DNA of 64,000 bases from Streptomyces lanatus (GTDB lineage: Bacteria > Actinomycetota > Actinomycetes > Streptomycetales > Streptomycetaceae): assembly GCF_014655715.1 (NCBI RefSeq), contig NZ_BNBM01000018.1:166540-230539 (forward strand). Direction: 5' to 3'. The position numbers were made by a program, and so were the translations under genes. Shown in pieces: positions 34,585 through 43,600 of the stretch. How positions within the stretch are numbered: the first letter of the stretch is position 1; each line of letters begins with the position of its first letter. The notes below the pieces were generated by a model that ran no database searches, was not told the DNA's origin, and saw nothing but the letters and a program-made list of their open reading frames with translations.

Positions 34585-35154
34585 ATGACCACCGAAGCAA
34601 TCCCAAGCTCCCGAGAGCGACTGCTGGAGGCAGCGGCCACACTCACCTACCGAGACGGCGTCAACATCGGCGTCGACGCGCTGTGCAAGGCGGCGGGGGT
34701 GTCCAAGCGCTCCATGTACAAGCTGTTCGAGAGCAAAGGCGACCTGCTGGCGGCAAGCCTGGAGGAACGCGCCTCCGCCTATGTGACGGCGCTCCTCCCC
34801 GCGGCGGACGACGACCGTCCACCCCGCGAGCGGATCATGCACCTCTTCGAACAGGCGGAGGCGCAGGCGGGCACACCCGACTTCCAGGGCTGCCGGTACC
34901 TCGTCGTGCAGATCGAGCTCAAGGACCCTAGCCACCCCGCGAGCCGGGTGGCCCGTCGGGTCAAGGAGAACCTGACCGCCTTCTTCCGTGCCGAGGCCGA
35001 ACAGGGCGGGGCGAGCGACCCGGACCTGCTGGCCCGTCAGCTGATCCTGGTCTTCGACGGCGCCAGCGCCCGTGCGGGAATCAAGGCCGACACTCAGGGC
35101 GGGCTCATCACTCCCACCGTGGCCGTCCTGCTCGATGCGGCGGGCATGCGCTGA
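34585..35154 (+). CDS. TetR-family regulator 1 (tandem paralogue pair)
   Basis: A 189-residue regulator. Its N-terminal DNA-binding domain (RERLLEAAATLTYRDG, then VDALCKAAGVSKRSMYKLFE as helix-turn-helix) is typical of TetR/AcrR, and residues 65-189 form the ligand-binding domain with a GCRYLVVQIELKD core. It is about 80 percent identical over its whole length to the regulator at 36501-37070 and equally long, pointing to recent duplication. No clear ribosome site precedes ATG 34585 (TTAACCTCAGAAT), and the paralogue has a similar TTAACCTCA leader. An operator lies 32 bases upstream, so autoregulation is expected. Confidence 0.92.
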   Translation: MTTEAIPSSRERLLEAAATLTYRDGVNIGVDALCKAAGVSKRSMYKLFESKGDLLAASLEERASAYVTALLPAADDDRPPRERIMHLFEQAEAQAGTPDFQGCRYLVVQIELKDPSHPASRVARRVKENLTAFFRAEAEQGGASDPDLLARQLILVFDGASARAGIKADTQGGLITPTVAVLLDAAGMR

Positions 35155-35253
35155 CGCATCGCGCGACACCCGGCCTCCGGCGACCGGCCCACGCCCGGGA
35201 GGAACTTGACCATCGGCCCGAAGGAGCGGCTCGCCGCACGGGGTTGCGTCCAG

Positions 35254-35290
35254 AAACCGATCGGTTTACGGTGGTGAAACCGATCGGTTT
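35254..35290 (+). promoter_or_regulatory. Operator pair D, upstream of the 4Fe-4S protein gene
   Basis: Two perfect copies of AAACCGATCGGTTT, at 35254-35267 and 35277-35290, are spaced 23 bp start to start and end 45 bases before the QueG-like gene. Confidence 0.85.
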
Positions 35291-35335
35291 CTCGCTGTGC
35301 GGGAGAGCCGGTGACTCGAATCCCGAGGAGTACGG

Positions 35336-36466
35336 ATGACTGCCGCGCGCAACGCCGAGGGGCAACCGACGGCCCCGCCTCCCAGGCTTCCGGCGAAGCT
35401 CGCCGCCCACCCCTCCGTACAGGCCGTACTCGCCCGGCGCAGGACCGGTGACGCGGGACGCCCGCCCGCGGTGATCGACGCGGCCTGGCTGCGCGAGCTG
35501 TGCCTGGCGGCCGGGGCGGACGATGTCGCCGCGGTCAGCCTGGACCACCCGGACCTGGCCGGTGAGCGCGAGCACGCGCAGTCCGCGCTGCCCGGCACCC
35601 GCACCCTGATCGCGATGGCGGTCCGGATGAACCGCGACAACTGCCGCTCCCCCGCCCGCAGCGTGGCCAACCAGGAGTTCCACCAGACCGACGAGCAGGC
35701 CAACCACGCCGCCCGCGGCGTTACCCAGGCGCTCCAGGACGCCGGTCACCGCGCGCTCAATCCCTCCGTCGGCTTCCCCCAGGAGATGGACCGCTTCCCC
35801 CACGAGCGGATCTGGGTGGTGGCGCACAAGACGGTCGCGGTGGCCGCCGGGCTCGGTGTGATGGGCCTGCACCGCAACGTCATCCACCCGAAGTTCGGCA
35901 GCTTCATCCTGTTGGTCACCGTCCTGGTGGACGCCGAGGTGAGTGAGTACGGGCAGGCCCTGGACTACAACCCGTGCATCGACTGCAAGTTGTGCGTCGC
36001 GGCCTGTCCGGTCGGCGCCATCGCCAAGGACGGCGCGTTCGACGCACTGGCCTGCACCACGCACAACTACCGCGAGTTCATGAGCGGGTTCACCGACTGG
36101 GCGCAGACCGTGGCCGACAGCGAGGACGCCGCCGACTACCGCTCCCGGGTCAGCGATTCCGAGAGCGCCTCCATGTGGCAGAGCCTGAGCTCTCCGCCCG
36201 GCTACAAGTCCGGCTACTGCCTCGCCGTCTGCCCCGCCGGCGAGGACGTCCTGGGCCCGTACCTGGACGACCGCAAGACGTTCATGGACACCGTGCTGCG
36301 CCCGCTCCAGGACAAGAAGGAAACCCTGTACGTCCTGCCGGGCTCCCAGGCACAGGAGTACGCCCGGCGCCGCTTCCCCCACAAGCCCGTCAAGGAAGTC
36401 ACCGGCGGCTGGCAGCCCCCGGCGAGGCGCTCCGCGTCCACCGGCCGGGAGACACGTACGTCATGA
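35336..36466 (+). CDS. QueG/reductive-dehalogenase-like 4Fe-4S protein
   Basis: A 376-residue protein. Residues about 215-235 carry the ferredoxin-type cluster motif CIDCKLCVAACPVGAI, and a further Cys group CLAVCPAGED lies near residue 300, giving two [4Fe-4S] sites as in epoxyqueuosine reductase (QueG) and reductive dehalogenases. The upstream domain (LGVMGLHRNVIHPKFGSF) resembles the part of those families that surrounds the B12 cofactor, but I cannot prove B12 binding. No twin-arginine signal is present, so it is cytoplasmic. ATG 35336 has GAGGAG six bases upstream. It is in operon with the second TetR (34-base gap) and controlled by operator pair D. A reductive detoxification role fits the neighbours better than tRNA modification; that is inference. 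Confidence 0.85.
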   Translation: MTAARNAEGQPTAPPPRLPAKLAAHPSVQAVLARRRTGDAGRPPAVIDAAWLRELCLAAGADDVAAVSLDHPDLAGEREHAQSALPGTRTLIAMAVRMNRDNCRSPARSVANQEFHQTDEQANHAARGVTQALQDAGHRALNPSVGFPQEMDRFPHERIWVVAHKTVAVAAGLGVMGLHRNVIHPKFGSFILLVTVLVDAEVSEYGQALDYNPCIDCKLCVAACPVGAIAKDGAFDALACTTHNYREFMSGFTDWAQTVADSEDAADYRSRVSDSESASMWQSLSSPPGYKSGYCLAVCPAGEDVLGPYLDDRKTFMDTVLRPLQDKKETLYVLPGSQAQEYARRRFPHKPVKEVTGGWQPPARRSASTGRETRTS

Positions 36467-36500
36467 GCGGCAGTCACCCTTTCACGCTTAACCTCACGGC

Positions 36501-37070
36501 ATGAGCACCGAAGTGAAACTGAGCCCCAGGGAGCGCCTGCTGGAGGCGGCGGCCACGCTCACCTACCGAGACGGCGTCAGCATCGGCGTAGAGGCGCTGT
36601 GCAGGGCGGCAGGGGTGTCGAAGCGCTCCATGTACCAGCTGTTCGAGAGCAAGGACGAACTCCTGGCGGCGAGCCTGAAGGAGCGCGCCTCCGCCTACGC
36701 GGCCACTCTCCTGCCCGCGGCGGACGACGGCCGGTCACCCCGCGAGCGGATCTTGCACGTCTTCGAGCAGGTGGAATCGCAGGCAGGGGCGCCCGAGTTC
36801 CGGGGCTGTCGGTATCTGGCGGTGCAGGTCGAGCTCAAGGACCAGAGTCACCCGGCGAGCCGCGTGGCCCACCAGGTCAAGGCGAACCTGACGGCCTTCT
36901 TCCGCGCCGAGGCCGAGCAGGGCGGGGCGAGCGATCCCGATCTGCTGGCCCGTCAGCTCAGCCTGGTCTTCGACGGCGCGAGCGCCCGCGCGGGAATTCG
37001 GGCCGACAACCTGACCGGGCTCGTCGCACCCACGGTGACCACCCTGCTCGACGCGGCGGGCGTGCACTGA
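36501..37070 (+). CDS. TetR-family regulator 2 (tandem paralogue pair)
   Basis: A 189-residue TetR/AcrR protein aligned without gaps to the regulator at 34585-35154. The recognition helix differs only slightly (SKRSMYQLFE against SKRSMYKLFE), so both probably bind the same operator, while changes cluster in the C-terminal domain (RADNLTGLVAPTV), hinting at different ligands. It begins 34 bases after the QueG-like gene and has no operator of its own, so it is read from operator D. The ribosome site before ATG 36501 is weak. It converges on the third TetR gene, with 21 bases between stops. Confidence 0.92.
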   Translation: MSTEVKLSPRERLLEAAATLTYRDGVSIGVEALCRAAGVSKRSMYQLFESKDELLAASLKERASAYAATLLPAADDGRSPRERILHVFEQVESQAGAPEFRGCRYLAVQVELKDQSHPASRVAHQVKANLTAFFRAEAEQGGASDPDLLARQLSLVFDGASARAGIRADNLTGLVAPTVTTLLDAAGVH

Positions 37071-37091
37071 CGCATCCCCGTTCGGACCCCC

Positions 37092-37616
37092 TCACCTCCC
37101 GGCGTTCGCGGGAAGCCCGATGGCCGTGAGCGTGTTGCCGAGCATGCCGCAGGCGAAGAAGCCTGCGGTCCTCTCGGCATCAGCGCCCAGCGACAGGTGC
37201 ACGGTTTCCCAGATGCTCATCCAGCCGGCCCGGACGACTTCACCGATCAGGTCGTCGCCCTGCGCCTCGGCGGCCGCCACGGCGGCATATCCCTGCATCT
37301 GCATCAGGAGCGTTTCGGGGTACGTCGAGATCAGCTGCGCATAGGCGTCCGCCATCACCTGCCGGGCTCGCTCGCCTCCCTCCACCCCGTCGGCCGCCCG
37401 CTCGAAAGCCAGGCGAGTGTCCTCCGCGCTCCGCACCAGAGCGGCGACGAAGATCGCCTTCTTGTCCGGGAAAAGCCGGAAGAGATACGGCTGCGTGACG
37501 CCGACCCGCTCGGCGATCGCAGCTGTGGTGGTGCCGCGGTAGCCGGCGATCGCGAACTCGGCGATCGCCGCGCGAATGACGCTCTCGCGCCGCTCCCGCG
37601 CACTGACTCCGCCCAT
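37092..37616 (-). CDS. TetR-family regulator 3
   Basis: A 174-residue TetR/AcrR protein not closely related to the tandem pair. The N-terminal part (RRESVIRAAIAEFAIAGYRG, then TTAAIAERVGVTQPYLFRLF) is a complete helix-turn-helix domain; the rest is a helical ligand domain with a Met/Gln-rich stretch (LLMQMQGYAAVAAAEAQ). Operator pair E starts 31 bases upstream and also serves the divergent SDR gene, the usual layout for a self-regulating TetR repressor. Which of the three TetR proteins actually recognises the palindrome cannot be read from sequence. Confidence 0.9.
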   Translation of the reverse strand: MGGVSARERRESVIRAAIAEFAIAGYRGTTTAAIAERVGVTQPYLFRLFPDKKAIFVAALVRSAEDTRLAFERAADGVEGGERARQVMADAYAQLISTYPETLLMQMQGYAAVAAAEAQGDDLIGEVVRAGWMSIWETVHLSLGADAERTAGFFACGMLGNTLTAIGLPANAGR

Positions 37617-37646
37617 GACCCCACCCCTGCTTGAACTTGCACACAG

Positions 37647-37684
37647 AAACCGATCGGTTTACTGTAGCGGAAACCGATCGGTTT
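37647..37684. promoter_or_regulatory. Operator pair E, between TetR 3 and the SDR gene
   Basis: Two perfect AAACCGATCGGTTT copies at 37647-37660 and 37671-37684, 24 bp apart, fill the 87-base divergent region, 31 bases from TetR 3 and 20 bases from the SDR start. Both promoters must overlap them. Confidence 0.85.
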
Positions 37685-37703
37685 CGAGTGAACGCGGGAG
37701 TCC

Positions 37704-38522
37704 ATGATGACGACAGATCGGCCGGTGGCACTCGTGACGGGTGCGTCATCCGGCATCGGGAAGGAAACCGCACTCGCCCTCGTCGCAGCGGGTTTCCACG
37801 TGGTCGGCACAGGCCGCGACACCTCACGCGTCACCCCGCTCGAGGGTGTGACGCTCCTCGACCTCGACGTGGTCAGCGACGCCTCGGTCACCGCCGCGGT
37901 CCAGGAGGTGAGCGAACGGTTCGGGCGGATCGACGTCCTGGTCAACAACGCCGGCGTCGGCTCGATGGGGGCGGCGGAGGAAACCTCCGTCGCACAGGCC
38001 CAGGCCGTCTTCGACACCAACGTCTTCGGGGTCATGCGCATGGTGAACGAGGTCCTGCCGCACATGCGCGCTCGGCGAGGGGGGCGCATCATCAATATCT
38101 CGTCCGTGCTCGGGTTCCTGCCCCAGCCCTACATGGCCGCCTACGCCGCCTCCAAGCACGCGATCGAGGGCTACACCGAGTCCCTGGACCACGAGGTCCG
38201 TGACCACGGTGTCCGGGCGCTCATCGTCGAACCCGCCTACACCAGGACCGGGTTCGAGGCCAACAGCGCGAAACCCGAGATCCCCCTGCACGTGTACGCG
38301 AAGCAGCGGCAGACCGTCGACCGCGTGATGGCGGAGGCTGTCAGGGGCGGCGACGCCCCCGCCATCGTCGCCAAGGCGATCGTCGCGGCAGCGACCGCCC
38401 CGAAGCCGAAGCCGCGCTACACCGCCGGCCCCCTGGCCGGACGCGCACGCGTACTGCGCCGCCTCGCTCCCGCCGCGGTCTTCGACAAGCAGATCCGCAA
38501 GATGAACCGGCTGGCCGGCTGA
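37704..38522 (+). CDS. Short-chain dehydrogenase/reductase 1
   Basis: A 272-residue classical SDR. It has the NAD(P) motif TGASSGIG near residue 13, DLDV and NNAG cofactor motifs, and the catalytic Ser of ISS, Tyr and Lys of YAASK. PAYTRTGFEAN marks the substrate loop region. Such enzymes oxidise or reduce alcohols and ketones with NAD(P)H. Basic residues after the cofactor-binding strand (GTGRDTSR) favour NADP but are not decisive. The gene is divergent from TetR 3 across operator pair E. It converges on the DUF1330 gene, 26 bases between stops. The substrate is unknown. Confidence 0.92.
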   Translation: MMTTDRPVALVTGASSGIGKETALALVAAGFHVVGTGRDTSRVTPLEGVTLLDLDVVSDASVTAAVQEVSERFGRIDVLVNNAGVGSMGAAEETSVAQAQAVFDTNVFGVMRMVNEVLPHMRARRGGRIINISSVLGFLPQPYMAAYAASKHAIEGYTESLDHEVRDHGVRALIVEPAYTRTGFEANSAKPEIPLHVYAKQRQTVDRVMAEAVRGGDAPAIVAKAIVAAATAPKPKPRYTAGPLAGRARVLRRLAPAAVFDKQIRKMNRLAG

Positions 38523-38548
38523 AGAACAACCTCACGGAAAGATCGAGG

Positions 38549-38920
38549 CTAGGGCTTGAGCACCGCCAGAACATCGTCGAGCGAAACGTCGGCGGGGTCA
38601 CTCATATCGGACCCGTCGAACGTCTGCCAGATATAGGACGCCGTCCCGCTCTCCCGCAGCGGATGCAGGTCGGCCAATTCCGGATCGTCCCGGAAGCTGT
38701 TGAACGCCTCTTCGGACTCCCACTCAACGAGAAACAGAACCTGTCGTGGCGCGAGGTCACCGGCCACGTTGTCCCGGAAGCGGCCGAATGCCACCATGCG
38801 ACCACCGTACTGCGGAGCCACTTCGGGCAAGCGGCTGAAATACGCCAGGTATTTCTCCACGTCGACCACGTCAAACATATTCAGGGCGTAAAACTTCTTC
38901 TTCGCTGAATTCACGCTCAT
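38549..38920 (-). CDS. DUF1330-family small protein
   Basis: A 123-residue protein of the dimeric alpha/beta barrel type: KFYALNMFDVVDVEKYLAYF at the N-terminus, GGRMVAFGRF in the middle and FLVEWESEEAFNSFRDDPE near residue 75 match DUF1330. These small ferredoxin-like folds often accompany monooxygenases or dehydrogenases, but most have no proven activity. ATG 38920 has GAGAGGG upstream. It follows SDR 2 by 46 bases and is probably in its operon, controlled by operator pair F. The 15-residue C-terminal Asp-rich tail extends beyond the usual domain. Confidence 0.8.
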   Translation of the reverse strand: MSVNSAKKKFYALNMFDVVDVEKYLAYFSRLPEVAPQYGGRMVAFGRFRDNVAGDLAPRQVLFLVEWESEEAFNSFRDDPELADLHPLRESGTASYIWQTFDGSDMSDPADVSLDDVLAVLKP

Positions 38921-38966
38921 CGCCAATACCCTCTCCGGTAGATTGTGGTTGATGGTGGGGCCCGGT

Positions 38967-39668
38967 CTACTTGGCGAGCTGGGGGTACAGCCCCGCCAGG
39001 TCACCGGCCAGGCCCGCCTTGACCTGCCGCGAGATGTCGTCGGCGAGGACCTCGTGGGCGCCGGTCTCGATGCCGTCGAGGGCGAGTGCGGCCACGTCAC
39101 GGGGGTCGGACTTGGGGGCGTCGACGCCTGTCGTCAGGTCGGTGTCGACGTAGCCGACATGCAGTCCGGTGACGGCGATGCCGCGCGGCTGCAGCTCCAG
39201 GCGCAGGGAGTTGGTCTGCGACCACAGGGCGGCCTTGGAGGCGCTGTAGGAGCCGCCGAGCGCGATCCAGGAGAGCACGGAGTGCACGTTGAGGAGGTGG
39301 CCGCCGCCGTTGCGCTCGATGACCGGCACGAAGGCCCGGGCGACGAGGAGCGGGCCGTAGAAGTTGGTCTCGAACTCCCGGCGTATGTCGTCGACCGGGG
39401 TGTCGAGGAAGGACCCGCCCACCGAGGCGCCGGCGTTGTTGATCAGCACGGTGACGTCCCCCGCCTGCGCGACGGCCGCGGCCACCGAGGCCGGGTCGGT
39501 GACCTCCAGCGCCACCGGGACCGCGTCGGGGTGCGTCACGGTGCGCGGGTCGCGGGCGGTGGCGTAGACCTTGCCGGCGCCGCGCGCGTACAACTCCTCC
39601 ACCAGCGCCTTGCCTATGCCGCGGCTGCCGCCGGTGACGAAGACGTTGGCGCCCTTCAGAGCGGTCAT
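38967..39668 (-). CDS. Short-chain dehydrogenase/reductase 2
   Basis: A 233-residue SDR. The cofactor motif is TGGSRGIG, followed by ATARDP, NNAGAS, the catalytic Ser in NVHSVLSW and YSASK with Tyr and Lys. It is about 40 residues shorter than SDR 1 at the C-terminus and not closely similar, so it is not a duplicate. ATG 39668 (MTALKGANVFV) has GGAGGTAG upstream. Operator pair F begins 20 bases before the start. It heads a two-gene operon with the DUF1330 protein. The presence of two SDRs in one regulon suggests two redox steps on related compounds, an inference only. Confidence 0.92.
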   Translation of the reverse strand: MTALKGANVFVTGGSRGIGKALVEELYARGAGKVYATARDPRTVTHPDAVPVALEVTDPASVAAAVAQAGDVTVLINNAGASVGGSFLDTPVDDIRREFETNFYGPLLVARAFVPVIERNGGGHLLNVHSVLSWIALGGSYSASKAALWSQTNSLRLELQPRGIAVTGLHVGYVDTDLTTGVDAPKSDPRDVAALALDGIETGAHEVLADDISRQVKAGLAGDLAGLYPQLAK

Positions 39669-39688
39669 GACTACCTCCGGAGAATGGG

Positions 39689-39726
39689 AAACCGATCGGT
39701 TTCCAAAAGAGTAGACCGATCGGTTT
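39689..39726 (-). promoter_or_regulatory. Operator pair F, upstream of SDR 2
   Basis: A perfect AAACCGATCGGTTT at 39689-39702 and AGACCGATCGGTTT at 39713-39726, 24 bp apart, lie directly upstream of the SDR 2 start. No copies are found outside 32.7-39.7 kb. Confidence 0.85.
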
Positions 39727-39903
39727 CCCAGCGCAAGCTCAAGCGTCAGCCGATCCCCGCCGCGTCGGCAGGTGAATTCGGACCAGGGGCGACTCTGGAG
39801 GGTTCTTGCTTGCACGTTTCGCGTAGCGGAAGACCGTTCACGAGAGGCAGAGACGCTGGCCGGCGGGCGGCACGTGGGGATGCTCCTCGCGGACCCATAA
39901 GAC

Positions 39904-39929
39904 CGGTGAACCACGGTCAGCTACGGTGC
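39904..39929 (+). repeat. 26-bp direct repeat, right copy (candidate island boundary)
   Basis: Identical at 24 of 26 positions and in the same orientation as 27246-27271. Recognisable trkA-like coding sequence begins about 10 bases to its right. Confidence 0.5.
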
Positions 39930-40447
39930 GATCGTGCGCTCCCGGCCTGCGGGTCGCGCTGCGCCTGCACGACGACGACTTCGCCACCGCGTTGTACCGC
40001 ACGTTGCGCGCGGCCCACCCTCACGCCCTCACCCGCAGCCGTAGCGTGTCCACGCTCGCCGCGCCCGCCTTCGCCGGCGCCATGATGGGCCGCCAGATCC
40101 TGGGGGCGATCCCGGTCGAACGCCGCGTCCTGCTGTTCGCGGCCCTGAACGTCGCCGGACACCCCCAGTTGGAGGGGCGCACGGTCGCCGAGTCGTTCCG
40201 GGCCGGTGCCTGGCGCGTCCTGGCCCTGGACACCGCCGCCCCGGACGACCGGCTCCCCGACCTCGCCGCCAACCCGGCGCACGAGGACTCCGACCGGCCC
40301 GCCGGGCTCGTATGGGACATTCACCCGGGCTACGTCCTGCGTCCTCGTGACCGGGTGGTCCTGGCCGCCACCCGACAGGGTCTGGCCGAGCTCCTCGGCC
40401 GACAGCCGCACGGCACGGGTCCGGAGAGGACAGGACGGACGGACTGA
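39930..40447 (+). pseudogene. N-terminally truncated TrkA/NAD-binding potassium-channel-type protein
   Basis: About 170 residues starting abruptly at GLRVALRLHDDDFATALYRT. The order RSRSVSTLAAPAFAGAMMGRQ, then AIPVERRVLLFAA and WDIHPGYVLRPRDRVVLAAT, resembles the C-terminal portion of Streptomyces TrkA-like ion-channel proteins, which are several hundred residues longer. The pore helices and the first nucleotide-binding domain are missing, and only a poor ATG at 39926 is available. The truncation point coincides with the right copy of the 26-bp direct repeat. I read it as the remains of a gene cut by insertion or deletion. Confidence 0.7.
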
Positions 40448-40630
40448 GCCGACAGCGGCCCGGCATGCCGTCAATCAGTGGCCGCGTCGGCCCGGTATCC
40501 ATGGATCAGCGCGAGCTTCTCCTCGAAACCGGCATCGCGACGACCGCCCGTGAAGACACCCGGGCCGATCCACCGGTCGGGCAGGACGCTATGGCCGTCG
40601 TGTTCATGGATCCCGCCCACAGCACGCATG

Positions 40631-43600
40631 TCAGTGCTCCTCCCCTCCCGGTTGCCGCCCCGCGGCGTGGCGGGCCCGGGAGTTCGCCGGCGAGTGGCGT
40701 GGGTCGGCGGCCCGGTCGATCGCCGTCTCGATCGCGGCGATCCGGTCGGCGAGCAGGCCGAGCGCGGCGACTGCCCGGGACAGGGGCGCGTCCTCGGGAC
40801 CACCGAGGGCTTGAGAGCGGACGTGGGCCGCTTTCACCGCCGCCCACCTCGACGACTGTTCCGCCGTCAGCGTGCCGCGAAGTTCCGCCAGCTTGAGCAG
40901 GTTCGCCTCGGTACCGGTGGTCAGAGTCTGTGCCTCGGCCGTGTAGTGGTCGTCGATCAGCGCGGCGAGCTCGGTGTCGTTCATGACGGGCTGGATGCGC
41001 TGCACGATCTTGTTCATGTTGCGGTAGGAGCCCTGCAGTTGGAAGGGCGGTTCCGTGCGGGTCGCGTCCGACTGGGCCGCCGAAGCGATGTAGGCCGCGT
41101 TCACCGCCAGAACCGTCCGCCGGGCGGTGAGCAGGTGGCGCAGGACGGCCAGGATCCGCTCCAGCTCGGTGGGGGCGTACGGGTGGGTGAGGCGGTCGGC
41201 ACGGGACGACCCGTCGCCTTCCGCCAGGCGGATGAGGAGGTCCAGGTCGGTGCGCTCGCGGCCGGCCATGGGAGCGAGCACCGGGTTCGAGGTCAGGGCG
41301 TTCTCGATGAAGCTGAGCGCGAAGGCGTCCTCCTTGCCCGTCAGGACGTCGCCGAGGTTCCACACGTCGGCTCGGTTGGCGAGCATGTCGGGCACGCGGA
41401 AGCGGCTGCCGGACTCGGTGTAGGGGTTGCCTGCCATGCATACGGCGAACCGCTTGCCGCGCAGATCGTAGGTGCGCGGCTCGCCGTCCCGCACACCTTC
41501 GATACGACGTGTGGCGTCGCACAGCGGGATGAACTTCTGCAGCAGCTCCGGGGAGGTGTGCTGGATGTCGTCCAGGTACAGGAGGGTGTTGTTGCCCGCC
41601 TCCAGCGCGAAGTTGATCTTCTCGATCTCCTGCCGGGCGGTGGCGTTCGGCGCCTCCGCCGGGTCGAGCGAGGTGACGGCGTGGCCCAGCGCCGGGCCGT
41701 TGACCTTCACCAGGACCATGCCGAGCCGGTCGGCGACGTACTCCATGAGGGTCGTCTTGCCGTAGCCGGGCGGCGAGATGAGCAGGAGCAGTCCGCCGGT
41801 GTCGGTGCGCCTGGACTCACCCGTGGTGCCGAGCTGCTTGGCGAGGCTGTCGCCGATGAGGGGGAGGTAGACCTCGTCGATGAGCCTGCTCCGTACGAAA
41901 GCGGACATCACGCGCGGCCGGTACTCGTCCAGGCGGATCCGCGTGCGCTCGGCGTTGACCAGGGCTGTCCGGTGGCGCTGGTACGCACGGTGGGCGGGGA
42001 CGTCGTGCAGGCGGAAGTGCTTCGTACGGGCCAGGAGTTCGTCGATGCGCACGGTGAGCTTGCGGCCGGTGATGCGCGGGTGCGTGCCCAGCAGCTCCTC
42101 GACGGTCTCGGTCAGTGCCGCGTCGGACTCGTGCCGGACCAGATCCGGGCAGAGCTCGGCGGCCACCGCCTCGGCCAGGTCGCCGGGCGTGATGTCCAGG
42201 CCGGTGGAGGAGGCGTACGAGGACAGCCATGCCTCGACGAGCTGCTTGCGGGCGGCCGGCTCGACGAGTGCGGTGAGGTCGTCGTCGTAGGCGGATGTGC
42301 CCACGGTGCGGCGGAACTTGTCGAGCATCGTGCGTGTGCCGGCGCTGATGACGAAGCCGTCGGGTCCGGTGGTCAGCTCCTCGAACAGGTAGGCGGCTGA
42401 GCTGCCTGCGTCCTCGCCTCCGATCGCTTCCGCCAGTTCCGCCCGCAGGTCGGCGATGGCGGGCACGAGGCCGAAGGTGTCCCGCGCCCGGGCCAGCGAC
42501 ACCGCACGCCGCGTCCAGTTGTCGCGCGCCTCGGGCGTCGTCCCGTGCGCCCAGAACAGGTGGGCAGCGGCCCGGGCGACGGGCTCGTGGCGGAGCAGTC
42601 CCGCCTCGTCGTGCAGGCGCAGGAGCGCGGTGAGGATCGCCGTCGCGTCGTGGTCGTGGACGCCGCGCTCGTAACCCTCGTCGTACGCCGTCTCGGCTGC
42701 CTGCCGCACGAAGGCGGGCAGGTCGGCCTCCGCGAGGGCCTCGGGACCGTGTTCGTCCAGCAGGCGGGCGGCGAGATGCTCGGCGCGGTAGACCTCGGGC
42801 GACTCCGAGGGCAGGGGGCGGTCCCAGTACCGGCGGGTGGCGGTGAAGTCGGGGTCGGTGACCGGGGAGCGGTAGTCGGTGCCGGTCACCGCGAAGGCCA
42901 GGCCGTCGCCGTGCGGGACCAGGGTGAGATCGAGGGGCTGCGTGTTCACGGCGAAACGGTGGTGGCCCAGGCGAAGGGCGCGGCCGTCGTCGGAGTACAG
43001 GTCGGTGCGGTCGCGCAGGGCGCGAAGTGCCTCTTGCCGGGCTGCCTTGAGGCGGCCGTCCAGTTCCTCGGCCCGCACCTGGTCGCCGAGGTCCCGCAGT
43101 TCGTCGGCGATACGGCGGACCTTGGCCGGCATCGGGTCGGAGGAGAAGTAGGTGGTGACCGCGTCCGCGTCCGTCAGGGTCGCGGCCCGGCGGGCCACGG
43201 TGGTGAGGACGCGGGTCGCGGAGCCGGCCAGGCGTTCGGCGTGACGGGCGCGGGTGTCGGCGAGGGTCTGCTTGCGGGCGGAGAACGCTTCGTGGACCTC
43301 GTCGCGCCTGTCCGCGAGGGTGTCGAGGAAGTCGTCGAACTCGGCGAACCGGGATTCGAGGTTCTCCACCTGGACCAGGAGGCGGGAGAGCTGTTCGTCG
43401 CACGCGTCGGGGCTGTCGGCCGCGGCGAGGGCCCCGGCGACGGTCTGGCCCAGCAGCGCGAGCTCGGCGGCGAACCCGGCCCGGCTCTCCTGGTCGAGGA
43501 GGGAACGACGGCGGGTTTCGAGGATGGCGCGAGCCCGGTTGACTCCGCCGAGGACCTCGGCGACGCGCTCCAGTACGGACGTACGGACCGTGGCGTCACC

